In this document: positions 34,019-42,398 of the stretch, piece after piece
Numbering within the stretch: position 1 is the stretch's first letter
Layout of the letters: each line of letters opens with the position of its first letter
Origin: Acidimicrobiaceae bacterium RAAP-2
GTDB taxonomy: Bacteria; Actinomycetota; Acidimicrobiia; Acidimicrobiales; RAAP-2
Length of the DNA: 58,933 bases
Reading direction: 5' to 3'
NCBI GenBank assembly: GCA_001443545.1
Contig: LMAD01000012.1
Coordinates: 1 to 58,933 of the forward strand
The notes under the pieces: model-generated
The model's input: the letters and a program-made list of their open reading frames with translations, nothing else
What the model was told of the DNA's origin: nothing
Database searches by the model: none
Program-made: the position numbers and the translations under genes

Positions 34019-35518
34019 ATGCAGGAGAACGTTCCAGTGCCCACGGCCATCGAACGATTCGTGCGGGGTAGCGATCTCGCCATGCTCGTAGACGGAAACC
34101 CGGTCCACGCCGTCTCTGGCCAGACGTTCGAATCACTCAACCCCGCGACAGGCGCGTTACTCGCCCGGCTACCGGCCGCCGACGCCGCCGACGTGGACCT
34201 GGCGGTGCGGTCGGCGCGCCGGGCCTTCGACGAGGGACCGTGGTCGAGCATGAAACCATACGACCGACAGCGGATCATGCTCCGTTTCGCTGACCTCGTC
34301 GAAGCGCGCCACGAGGACCTCGCCGTGCTCGACACGCTCGACATGGGCGCACCCATCCAACGGATGCGCGCCAACCTCCGGCGTTCGGTAGGGATGGCCC
34401 GCTTCTACGCTGGGCTGACGACGGCCCTGCGCGGTGAGACAATCGCCAACTCGATACCCGGGAACTTCCAGACGCACACCACGCGTGAACCCGTCGGCGT
34501 GGTTGGCGCGATCGTCCCCTGGAACAACCCCCATATCGCCTTCATCTGGAAGGTCGGAGCGGCCCTCGCCGCCGGTTGCACCGTCGTGATCAAGCCGGCC
34601 GAAGAGGCGTCGCTCAGCGCACTCTGGCTCGGCGAAATGCTGCTCGAGGCCGGACTACCGGACGGCGTCGTCAACGTCGTCACCGGATTCGGCGAGACGG
34701 CTGGCGCCGCGTTGACGGTTCACCCCGGGGTCGACAAGATCGCGTTCACCGGGTCGACCGCGACGGGCCAGGCCATTGTGCGAGCCGCCGCCGGCACCTT
34801 AAAACGCGTCACCCTTGAGCTCGGTGGCAAGTCGCCCAACATCGTCTTCAATGACGCCGATCTCGACCTCGCCGTCCCGGGCGCCGCCATGGCGGCGTTC
34901 ACCAACTCCGGCCAGGTGTGTAGCGCTGGGACGCGCCTCTTCGTCGAACGGGGCGTCTACGACGATTTCGTGAGCGCGATGACGGCCTACGCACAGTCGC
35001 TGTCCGTGGGCAACGGACTCGACGAGGGCACCCAGTTGGGACCGCTGGTCTCACAGACCCAACTCGAGCGCGTAACCGACTACTTCGAGGTCGGTCGCCA
35101 AGAGGGCGCCGCCGTCCACTACGGCGGCGCGCGACTCACCAGTGGTGACTACGCCAACGGCTACTTCGTGCCGCCGACGATATTCACCCAGGTCGACAAC
35201 GAAATGCGCGTCGCCCGGGAGGAGATCTTTGGGCCGGTGGTCTCGGTCATGGCCTTCGACGACCACGACGCCGTACTGCGCCAGGCCAACGCCAGCCCCT
35301 TCGGTCTCGGTGGCGGCGTGTGGACGAACGACCTGAGCAAGGCGACTCGAACGGTCGACGCGTTGCGGACCGGTACGGTCTGGGTGAACTGTTACGGGCA
35401 GATGGACCCCGCAGTCCCCTTTGGTGGGTATCGCATGAGTGGATACGGGCGCGAGGGCGGTGTTCAGCACATCGACGAATTCCTCGAAACCAAGTCCGTC
35501 TGGATTCAAACCCGCTAA
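34019..35518 (+). CDS. NAD(P)-dependent aldehyde dehydrogenase
   Basis: The 499-residue enzyme has PWNNPHIAFIWKVGAALAAGC (nucleotide fold), GSTATGQAI, the general base Glu in LELGGKSPNIV (near 267), and catalytic Cys near 300 in SGQVCSAGTRLF, with the C-terminal PFGGYRMSGYGREGG. It oxidises an aldehyde to the acid in the cytosol; the class is close to broad betaine/phenylacetaldehyde dehydrogenases. GAAGGGGC precedes the ATG. The following ligase gene could activate the acid produced to a CoA ester. Confidence 0.93.
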   Translation: MQENVPVPTAIERFVRGSDLAMLVDGNPVHAVSGQTFESLNPATGALLARLPAADAADVDLAVRSARRAFDEGPWSSMKPYDRQRIMLRFADLVEARHEDLAVLDTLDMGAPIQRMRANLRRSVGMARFYAGLTTALRGETIANSIPGNFQTHTTREPVGVVGAIVPWNNPHIAFIWKVGAALAAGCTVVIKPAEEASLSALWLGEMLLEAGLPDGVVNVVTGFGETAGAALTVHPGVDKIAFTGSTATGQAIVRAAAGTLKRVTLELGGKSPNIVFNDADLDLAVPGAAMAAFTNSGQVCSAGTRLFVERGVYDDFVSAMTAYAQSLSVGNGLDEGTQLGPLVSQTQLERVTDYFEVGRQEGAAVHYGGARLTSGDYANGYFVPPTIFTQVDNEMRVAREEIFGPVVSVMAFDDHDAVLRQANASPFGLGGGVWTNDLSKATRTVDALRTGTVWVNCYGQMDPAVPFGGYRMSGYGREGGVQHIDEFLETKSVWIQTR

Positions 35519-35585
35519 ATGGGCCGTACTAAACCCACGTTCGATCTCGACCCGCCCGTGGCCGACCCCTCTGCCCGCTTCACCA

Positions 35586-37106
35586 ATGGTGGCGGCGATC
35601 GTGAGTGACCGGCTCCTCCTACGGGACCTGATCGCCAATTTGGCGAACACGCACCCCCGTGATCCTTTCCTGCTTCGACTTCGAAGCTCCGAGGTGGTGA
35701 CCTTCAGCGACCTTGAACTCGCCGTGCACCAGTGGTCGACGCGGCTGGGTAACCGATCGCTCCAAGTCGGAGATCGAGTGGGCCTCTTGATTGCGGACCC
35801 TGTCCAATTCTCGCTCGCGTTCCTCGCCGTCATCGCCAACGGCCTCTGGGTCGCGCCACTGGACCCGTCGAATCCAATCAACGTCGACGCCCTCAATACT
35901 CGGCTCCGGAACCTCGGCGCGCACGTGGTGTTCAGCGACGTCGAACGCCCCGCGGCGATCGCCACGAAATGGGTCGACGTCCGCGACCAACCGCCGCCGA
36001 GTTCGCCCGGGCCTTCGCGCACCGTCAAGCACGGTGGCGGCGTCATCCTCTCCTCGTCGGGGACCACCGGAACCCCGAAAGTGATGGCGCTACCCGTGGC
36101 GCAGCTCCTCCATACGGCTAACCTCATCGCGACCCATAATCAACTCTCGCCGTCCGACCGGGGACTCAATCCACTTCCGCTGTGGCACATCAACGCCGAG
36201 GTGGTCGGACTACTGGCATCGCTCGTCGCCGGGTCATCGCTCGCGCTCGATGAACGATTCCACCGCACCGATTTTTGGCGGTTGGCCGACGCCTACGAGG
36301 TGACGTGGGTCAACGCCGTCCCCGCGATCGTCGCGCGACTTTCGAACCTAGCGCCCGACGAGGTGGTCGCCGATCGGATCCGCTTCATCCGATCGGCGTC
36401 GGCGCCCCTCTCGCCGGCGGTGCTTCAGCAGTTCCAGTCGACGGTTGGTGTACCGGTCATCGAGTCGTACGGCATGACCGAAGCGGCCAGTCAGATCAGC
36501 GCGAACCCGCTCGCGGGACAGCGCAAGCTCGGCTCGGCCGGCGTGCCGGTCGGCGTCGAATTACGAATCGTCCCGTTCTCCGACGACGATCCCGAGACCT
36601 CGTTGAACGCACCTTCGGCCGGGCAGGTCGAAATCCGCGGCCCGTCGGTCATCCAGCGCTACGAAAGCACCGGCTACGAAGATCGCTTCAGCCCCGATGG
36701 CTGGCTGCGCACCGGTGACCTCGGATACCTCGACGAGGACGGCTACCTCTTCCTGGTGGGACGAAGTGACGACGTCATCAACCGAGGCGGTGAGAAGATC
36801 TTTCCCCGCGAGGTCGAGGACGCGTTACTCGGCGTCGACGGTGTGCGAGCCGTAGCCGTCATCGCCCTCGCCGACGACGTCTTCGGCCAGGTTCCCGCCG
36901 CCTACGTTGAACTCGAGGAAGGTCGCGACCACGACGCGGTACTCGCGCAGCTACGCCGAGTCGCGACGGAGGGCTTCGCGAAGACGCACTGGCCGGTCTC
37001 CTTCACGGTCGTCGCTCAACTGCCCGCGCACGCGACCGGAAAGATTCAGAAACACCGCCTACGCACTGAGCCACTCGAGGTGCTCGCGACGATGGACATC
37101 CGATGA
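35586..37106 (+). CDS. Acyl-CoA synthetase (AMP-forming ligase)
   Basis: The 506-residue ANL-superfamily enzyme has the P-loop ILSSSGTTGTPKVM, the A5-type ESYGMTEAASQ, the hinge GWLRTGDLGYLDEDGYLFLVGRSDD, INRGGEKIFPREVE, and the C-terminal lysine region ATGKIQKHRLR. It would convert a carboxylic acid plus ATP and CoA into acyl-CoA. It is related to the AAE3/oxalyl-CoA-like and CaiC-like groups. Start: ATG 35586; GTG at 35601 is equally possible. It follows the aldehyde dehydrogenase by 67 bases. Confidence 0.9.
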   Translation: MVAAIVSDRLLLRDLIANLANTHPRDPFLLRLRSSEVVTFSDLELAVHQWSTRLGNRSLQVGDRVGLLIADPVQFSLAFLAVIANGLWVAPLDPSNPINVDALNTRLRNLGAHVVFSDVERPAAIATKWVDVRDQPPPSSPGPSRTVKHGGGVILSSSGTTGTPKVMALPVAQLLHTANLIATHNQLSPSDRGLNPLPLWHINAEVVGLLASLVAGSSLALDERFHRTDFWRLADAYEVTWVNAVPAIVARLSNLAPDEVVADRIRFIRSASAPLSPAVLQQFQSTVGVPVIESYGMTEAASQISANPLAGQRKLGSAGVPVGVELRIVPFSDDDPETSLNAPSAGQVEIRGPSVIQRYESTGYEDRFSPDGWLRTGDLGYLDEDGYLFLVGRSDDVINRGGEKIFPREVEDALLGVDGVRAVAVIALADDVFGQVPAAYVELEEGRDHDAVLAQLRRVATEGFAKTHWPVSFTVVAQLPAHATGKIQKHRLRTEPLEVLATMDIR

Positions 37107-37134
37107 TCGTCCGAAGCGCGAGCGCCGCGGACCG

Positions 37135-38376
37135 ATGAGCACGACCTCCGAGCCCGCGGCATCGCCCACCGCTGGAACACGGCGAAGGTTGGACCACATC
37201 GACGCCATGAGGCCGGTCAAGCAGGCCGCCGTCATCTCCACCCACGCGCTGATCTTCTTCGCGCCCCTCGCCACCAGCACCACGGTCGTTGGCCTGATCA
37301 TGCTCACCCGTTTCTCGCGAGACGCCTTCCTGTTCGTGTCGGCGTGCATGCTCACGTACAGCTACCGGAACACCCCAAAGGTCGCGGCGCTGCCGTACGC
37401 GAAACGGCGGTTCATGTCCGTCGGCGTCCCCTACCTGACCTGGACCCTGATCTACTTCGTCTACACCTCGCTGACGGCGCGGTCGGCCTTCCCCTACTAC
37501 GCCGTGAACACCGCGCACCTCCTGAGTTGGAGCGGGCTGCGCGTGCTCGTGCATCTCACCGCCACAGGCTACTACCACCTGTACTATCTCCTCGTCATCG
37601 GCGAGTTCTACGTCCTCTTTCCCGCCATGCTCCGATTCATCCGCAAGCACCCGACCTGGCACTATCGGATGCTGCTGGCGGCACTCGTGTGGCAAGTGCT
37701 CTTTGGTGCTTGGGTGAGCTCTCGCCACTCGTTCCTCAATATCTCGGGGTTGCTCCAGACCCGGCTGATCTTCTCCTACGTCATTTACATCGTCGGTGGC
37801 GTGATCGTGGCGCTCCACCTCGACGAAGTCCACCAGTGGATCGTTCAGCACGTCGCACTGATCATTGGTACGACCATTGCGTCGATGGCCGTCACGGAAC
37901 TGCTGACGTACGTTGGTGCCACCCACGACCTCCCCACCTACCTCCGAACCGGGGTGTACGTCTTCGCGCCGTTGATCATCCCGTACAACATCGGCGCGAT
38001 CCTCTGCGTCTACCTGCTCGGGGTCTTCCTGACCGCCCCGGCCCGCCGAGCTCGGATTCGCGCGATGGTCCAATCGGGATCGGACAACTCCTACGGTGTC
38101 TACCTCTCGCAGATGGTGTGGATCCCCGCCCTCGTTCGCCTTCGCCACGCCAGCGGGCTCAACGTGCCCTGGCAACTGGCGGCCCCACTGGCGCTGATCA
38201 TCGTCTACAGCGTTGGCTTCGTCTTTACCGCGCTGATGGCGCGGACGTGGCTCGCCAAAGGGGTCACCGGCCGTAGCCGAGCCACCTGGGCCAGTCTGGC
38301 CCCTCGCCGGCGGTTGCCGGCCGAAGTCGAGCGCGGGGACGCCGCCGACGGACCGATGGACGTGGTCGAACCGTAG
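37135..38376 (+). CDS. Acyltransferase-3 family membrane O-acyltransferase
   Basis: The 413-residue protein has about ten membrane helices and opens with the family motif LDHIDAMRPVKQAAVISTHALIFFAP, in which the His is the proposed catalytic residue. Family members (OafA, WecH) move acetyl or other acyl groups from the cytosol to sugars or lipids across the membrane. Many pair with or are fused to SGNH domains; here separate SGNH genes lie on both sides. It begins 28 bases after the ligase stop, so an acyl-CoA made by that enzyme could be the donor. Confidence 0.9.
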   Translation: MSTTSEPAASPTAGTRRRLDHIDAMRPVKQAAVISTHALIFFAPLATSTTVVGLIMLTRFSRDAFLFVSACMLTYSYRNTPKVAALPYAKRRFMSVGVPYLTWTLIYFVYTSLTARSAFPYYAVNTAHLLSWSGLRVLVHLTATGYYHLYYLLVIGEFYVLFPAMLRFIRKHPTWHYRMLLAALVWQVLFGAWVSSRHSFLNISGLLQTRLIFSYVIYIVGGVIVALHLDEVHQWIVQHVALIIGTTIASMAVTELLTYVGATHDLPTYLRTGVYVFAPLIIPYNIGAILCVYLLGVFLTAPARRARIRAMVQSGSDNSYGVYLSQMVWIPALVRLRHASGLNVPWQLAAPLALIIVYSVGFVFTALMARTWLAKGVTGRSRATWASLAPRRRLPAEVERGDAADGPMDVVEP

Positions 38377-38524
38377 CCAACACCGCCCGGTCGGCGGATT
38401 CTTATGAATTTTTAGACGTTTCTTTCTTTACGGTCGAATTTCCGGCCGTACGGTGGGTAACTGGTTTCCAGTTCTAGACCCCGATTGAGTGCCGCTTGCG
38501 GTGCGTGAAACACAAGGAGTATGC

Positions 38525-39427
38525 GTGGTACGTCCCCGTAAGGTAGTTGCGCGCGGTATCGCGACGTTCGCGGTAGCGCTCAGCGTTCTCACGATGGTGG
38601 GAACCGTGAGCGCCACGAACGTCGCCGGCGCAGCCCCGGTGACGTCAGCCTTCTACCTCGATATTGGCGCCTCGGTGTCGGTCGGTGTCCAGCCCACCGC
38701 CCACCACCCTACGGGGAGCCGAACTCGACACGGCTTTTCCAATGACCTCGTTACCTACGAGGCAGGTCGCGGTATCGCGCTCACGCTGACCGAGCTAGGT
38801 TGTCCCGGCGAGTCGGTCGCGACCATGGTCAACGGTCAAGACGGCTGCTACCACGCCGGCGACTCCCAACTGGCCGACGCGATTACCTTCCTCAACGCGC
38901 ACCACGACCAAACGGGACTCGTCACGATTGACCTTGGTTTCAATTCGGTCGTGCCGTGCCTTCGAACCGCCAACGTCAACCCGATCTGCGTCCAGCAGAG
39001 TCTCGCGACGATGGGACCGCAACTCACCAGCATCCTGACCGTGCTCAAGTCCGCCGCGGGGCCCAACGTCACGTTCGTCGGATTGAGCTTCGCTGACCCG
39101 TATTTGGCCATTGCGGCCAACGGAACCACGGGCCGTGTCCACGCCCGCGCGAGCCTGCAGGCCATCAGCCAACTCGATCAGAACCTCGCCACCATCTATC
39201 AAGCGCAAGGTATCCCGATGGCGAACGTGGCCCGGGTCTTCCACCTCCACCAGGGCACGCCAGCCCGCACTTCGGGACGTCGCATCCCCACCAACGTGGC
39301 GACAGTCTGTCAGCTGACGTGGATGTGCGCGCGCAAGCCGTACGGGCCGAACATTCACCCCAACGCTGCGGGTTACGAGGCCATCGCCGACGCCATCATC
39401 GCCGTCCTCCCTCCGCCCTTCCAATAG
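38525..39427 (+). CDS. Secreted SGNH-fold hydrolase with altered motifs (paralogue 2)
   Basis: The 300-residue protein has a signal peptide (IATFAVALSVLTMVGTVSATNVAGA) and SGNH blocks: I, FYLDIGASVSVG (GAS for GDS); II, GCPGESVATM; III, DLGFNSV (the ND of block III is NS); V, GPNIHPNAAGY, with no Asp before the His. So it keeps Ser, Asn and His but has lost the acidic member of the triad. AAGGAG is 5 bases before the GTG at 38525. It follows the acyltransferase gene by 148 bases and might trim or transfer the acyl groups added by it, or only bind them. Confidence 0.83.
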   Translation: MVRPRKVVARGIATFAVALSVLTMVGTVSATNVAGAAPVTSAFYLDIGASVSVGVQPTAHHPTGSRTRHGFSNDLVTYEAGRGIALTLTELGCPGESVATMVNGQDGCYHAGDSQLADAITFLNAHHDQTGLVTIDLGFNSVVPCLRTANVNPICVQQSLATMGPQLTSILTVLKSAAGPNVTFVGLSFADPYLAIAANGTTGRVHARASLQAISQLDQNLATIYQAQGIPMANVARVFHLHQGTPARTSGRRIPTNVATVCQLTWMCARKPYGPNIHPNAAGYEAIADAIIAVLPPPFQ

Positions 39428-39891
39428 AGCCACGTTTGCCCAGCCGGTGGTGCGTGGTGATATCTGGCCACCTACCCCGTAACGCGAGGATGCAACAGTC
39501 GTCGGGGCTCGCACACTCCGCGAGCCGAACTCGATGTCTACGTGGACCGCTCCGCGATCGGGGCCCGGAGCGGGGAGGCTTGGCGTCGTTCACCGTGACT
39601 CGCCTGACCAATCGATGACCGTGTCGCGACGGCGTCGGTACGCCGACCGGATCGGCGAACGGGCATTCGCCCTTCGCGCGCCGCCTCGAGCTGAAGTCAC
39701 GAATTCGCGCGAAGGCTTTAGAACTCGAAGTGGCGGTGAATTTCAACCCGAGCATCCATTTCGAGGGGAGGCGCTATCGACCGAGCCACAATCGCGTCGG
39801 CAGGCGAAAGATACGACCGTGCACCACGCCACGGCGCGCGTGGCGCTACGGCCCGGCGCCCCGATGACGCCAGACCAGCGCGGAGTAATTG
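39428..39891 (+). other. 464-base stretch without a convincing gene
   Basis: Open frames exist on both strands but are Arg/Ser-rich and unlike neighbours. It holds two hairpins: 39506-39526 (listed separately) and CCGCTCCG/CGGAGCGG at 39547-39573. The promoter for the methyltransferase gene is probably near its right end. Confidence 0.4.
39506..39526 (+). terminator. Hairpin after the second SGNH gene
   Basis: GGCTCGC and GCGAGCC form a perfect 7-bp stem with a 7-base loop, 79 bases after the SGNH stop. No T-run follows, so termination is possible but weakly supported. Confidence 0.35.
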
Positions 39892-40641
39892 GTGAAACTC
39901 GGTCGCCACGTCATGCGCCACTACCGTGGCGCCCCCAACGCCTTCGCGCGTGAACTCTTCGACCCCCTACCCGGGCGCTACAACGTGCTCGCCGAACTGT
40001 TGTCATTCGCACAAAATCGCCGGTGGCGATCGGCGATGGTCAATCGCGTCGCCTGGTCCAGACCGCAGCTCGTGCTCGACGTGGCCTGTGGTCCATGCGC
40101 CGTGGCCATACATCTCACTCGACTGACTGACGCTCGAATCGTCGGCGTCGACCTCAGCGAAACGATGTTGCGGAAGGGTCAGGCGAACGTCGACGCCGCC
40201 AATCTCGCCAATCGAATTTCGCTCGTGGTCGGGCTGGGCGAACAACTACCGTTTGCCGATGCCGCTTTTGACGCGCTGACCTTCACCTACCTCTTGCGTT
40301 ACGTCAAAGACCCTCAGGCAACCCTGGTGGAGCTGGCTCGCGTGGTCAAACCTGGCGGCCCGATCGCGAGTCTCGATTTTGCGGTACCGTCACGGTTCGG
40401 CTGGCGAGTCGCGTGGTGGTGGTACACGCGCGCCGTCCTGCCGGTTGCCGGCTATCTCACCGGGGGTCGAGCGTGGTGGGATGCGGGACGGTTCCTCGGC
40501 CCCAGCATCTCGATGCACAATCGCCAATTCACCATTCTCTGGACCGTGGCCGCGTGGCAGCGGGCGGGGATCGAGCACGTCGAATACCGGCCCATGAGCC
40601 TGGGCGGTGGCGTGGTGATGTCGGGCTACCGGAAGGGATGA
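39892..40641 (+). CDS. Class I SAM methyltransferase, UbiE/MenG-like
   Basis: The 249-residue protein has the SAM motif I LVLDVACGPCAVAIHL, the acidic end of strand 2 VGVDLSETML, and post-II/III motifs ADAAFDALTFTYLLRYV and VKPGGPIASLDF, like demethylmenaquinone methyltransferases. CGGAG precedes GTG 39892. The next gene, 1 base on, is a UbiA-like membrane protein, so a role in quinone or other prenylated-ring methylation is likely but not certain, since the main menaquinone genes are not here. Confidence 0.85.
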   Translation: MKLGRHVMRHYRGAPNAFARELFDPLPGRYNVLAELLSFAQNRRWRSAMVNRVAWSRPQLVLDVACGPCAVAIHLTRLTDARIVGVDLSETMLRKGQANVDAANLANRISLVVGLGEQLPFADAAFDALTFTYLLRYVKDPQATLVELARVVKPGGPIASLDFAVPSRFGWRVAWWWYTRAVLPVAGYLTGGRAWWDAGRFLGPSISMHNRQFTILWTVAAWQRAGIEHVEYRPMSLGGGVVMSGYRKG

Positions 40642-40642
40642 C

Positions 40643-41404
40643 GTGAGTAGCGACCTTCCCCCAACGCTGGTCAGTCCCGCCTTCTACGCCCAACCTCGGT
40701 TCCTGCGCCAACGCCGCGGGCGCAACTGGTGGACGGTGCTGCATCCGCCCTACACGATGCTGCACCTCTCACTGGTGACAATCGGCGCGTGTCTGATCGG
40801 CCCCGTCAACGTGGTTCGCCTGGTGGCCACGCTCCTGGCATTCTTCCTGGCCGTCGGTATCGGTGCCCACTGCCTCGATGAGTTGCGAGGGCGTCCACTC
40901 GGGACCAGCATTCCCCGATGGCAACTCGTGACCGCCGCAATCACGAGTCTGGCGGGCTCGGTGGCGCTCGGCGTCGTCGGCGCCGTCCTGGTGAGCCCCT
41001 ATCTGCTTCTCTTCATCGTCGTCGGATTGTTGATTGCCGTGGGTTACAACCTCGAGCTATGGGGTGGACGCCTCCACACCCGGCTGGTGCTCGTTCTCGG
41101 GTGGGGTGGATTCCCGATTCTGACGGCCTATTTCGCTCAACACGGTTCGCTAAGTCTGGCTTCGGTCGCTGCGGCGACCTTCGGCGTGCTCGTGACCCTG
41201 ATGCAACAGCAACTCTCCACACCGGCCCGCGATCTCCGTCGACGCACCTCCGAGGTCGTCGGCACCGTCGTTCGAGTAGACGGAACAACCGCACCCTTAA
41301 CCAAGGAGACGATCCTGGCGCCACTCGAGGGATCGCTCAAGACCCTGTGTTGGAGTGGGGTCACCGTGGCAACGACGCTCGTCCTACTTCGATTCATCGG
41401 ATGA
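40643..41404 (+). CDS. UbiA-like multi-helix membrane protein
   Basis: The 253-residue protein has about seven membrane helices. A loop with AHCLDELRGRPLGT after helix 2 and GGRLHTRLVLVLGWGGFPIL later resemble the two Asp-rich substrate loops of UbiA prenyltransferases in position, though with only one clear DxxxG-type acidic motif. It may be a divergent member that joins a prenyl chain to an aromatic ring. Start is GTG 40643, 1 base after the methyltransferase stop. Family assignment is by pattern only. Confidence 0.6.
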   Translation: MSSDLPPTLVSPAFYAQPRFLRQRRGRNWWTVLHPPYTMLHLSLVTIGACLIGPVNVVRLVATLLAFFLAVGIGAHCLDELRGRPLGTSIPRWQLVTAAITSLAGSVALGVVGAVLVSPYLLLFIVVGLLIAVGYNLELWGGRLHTRLVLVLGWGGFPILTAYFAQHGSLSLASVAAATFGVLVTLMQQQLSTPARDLRRRTSEVVGTVVRVDGTTAPLTKETILAPLEGSLKTLCWSGVTVATTLVLLRFIG

Positions 41405-41545
41405 CGCGAACGCTCCTGCTCACCTGACCCGACCACGGGGGCAGTTGTTTCAACCAATTCGAAGAGCCGCGCACAGTTCATTGGCGTCCGTCCGCTCCAC
41501 CGGCGTGGCTAGGACCTGCGGGTGACGTGACGCACGGAATCACCG

Positions 41546-41989
41546 TCACCACCCAGTGGGTGAACATCCATTCTGGTCGGGCACCCAACCGCCGGTGACC
41601 TTCATGCCGATGAGTATCTGCACGTCCTTGGGCGCCTCGCCGGCCAATGGCGCGAACCGCGATCCGCCGTACTCTCGCCACGTGGAGTTCGCAAAGCCGA
41701 TTCCAGAATATGACGTCCCCATCATCGACCAGTTCCCGCCCACCTCACAAATCGCAACGTGTTGCCACTCCGCCCGAAGCTCGCCGATCGTGACCCGAGC
41801 GAGTGCCGCCACGTAGCTCAATATCGGTGCCTTACGCAACACCTTGCTCGAGTGCAGGTGCGCGCGCGGATGCACGGCGACGACGTCCGAAACCTTCGCC
41901 GGTGGCGGGGCGCTCGCCGCGCTGCCCGACGACGGAAGGATGACGGCGCTCGAGAGCAACGCGAAGGTCGCATACAGGATTCGTCGCAC
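41546..41989 (-). CDS. Rpf-like secreted transglycosylase-fold protein
   Basis: The 147-residue protein has a signal peptide (RRILYATFALLSSAV...GSAASA) and a short lysozyme-like domain, WQHVAICEVGGNWSMM...GIGFANSTWREYGG, like resuscitation-promoting factors and related transglycosylases. The catalytic Glu82 is kept in CEVGGNW. It lacks LysM or G5 repeats and the second conserved Cys lies near the C-terminal NGCSPTGW. The GTG at 41989 has AAAGGAGA. It would cleave peptidoglycan outside the cell. A long AT-rich upstream region suggests regulation. Confidence 0.85.
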   Translation of the reverse strand: MRRILYATFALLSSAVILPSSGSAASAPPPAKVSDVVAVHPRAHLHSSKVLRKAPILSYVAALARVTIGELRAEWQHVAICEVGGNWSMMGTSYSGIGFANSTWREYGGSRFAPLAGEAPKDVQILIGMKVTGGWVPDQNGCSPTGW

Positions 41990-42398
41990 GGTATCTCCTT
42001 TTGCGTGCGCCGCACCCCACGGCCAGTTCGCGTTCAGAACGTTGGCGTCGGGCACGATAACTTAGCGATACGCAAGAAACAATCGCCAAGCGGCACGGTC
42101 AATTGGCCACTTAACCCACTCGGTTGTGAGGTGACATCGAAGCAGTCTTCGCTGCGCCGTCAATTCTAGGACGATAATTAGTACTCCAATACGTTTTCCG
42201 ACGTAATTCTTACCGTAGTAGCCTGTTGACCAGGCTTTATAAGAACTCCAATCGTCTTGCAACGTAATAAGGATTTCCGGAAGTTTCTTGTATTTTACCT
42301 AATCGGAGGCATTGGGTGGCTCGATACCCCTGTTATGCATCCCCGTCAATCGTGCCCCTAATTACGTCGACACACGCCCGAATCAAGACATGTGGCGA
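41990..42398 (-). other. AT-rich leader/promoter region of the Rpf-like gene
   Basis: This 409-base stretch lies between the kinase stop (42399) and the Rpf-like start on the same strand. It is clearly AT-richer than the genes around it (42140-42320), and contains an imperfect two-part direct repeat. I looked for a c-di-AMP riboswitch, which often precedes rpf genes, and could not recognise its core. Confidence 0.45.
42183..42268 (+). repeat. Two-part direct repeat ACTCCAAT...ACGTAAT
   Basis: ACTCCAAT followed 10 bases later by ACGTAAT (42183-42207) recurs with 9 bases between the same halves at 42245-42268, 62 bases further on. The layout resembles two copies of a bipartite protein-binding site upstream of the Rpf-like gene. 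Confidence 0.45.

Noticed and set aside
39396..39953. Long frames on both strands in the 464-base gap
   Set aside because: Arg/Pro/Ser-rich products without motifs; they overlap each other and the true genes on both sides.
42062..42262. 66-codon minus-strand ORF in the AT-rich region before the Rpf-like gene
   Set aside because: No ribosome-binding site or motif; the sequence is better read as a regulatory region with repeats.
41990..42300. Possible c-di-AMP riboswitch before the Rpf-like gene
   Set aside because: Expected by analogy with other actinobacteria, but I could not find the conserved core on the minus strand.
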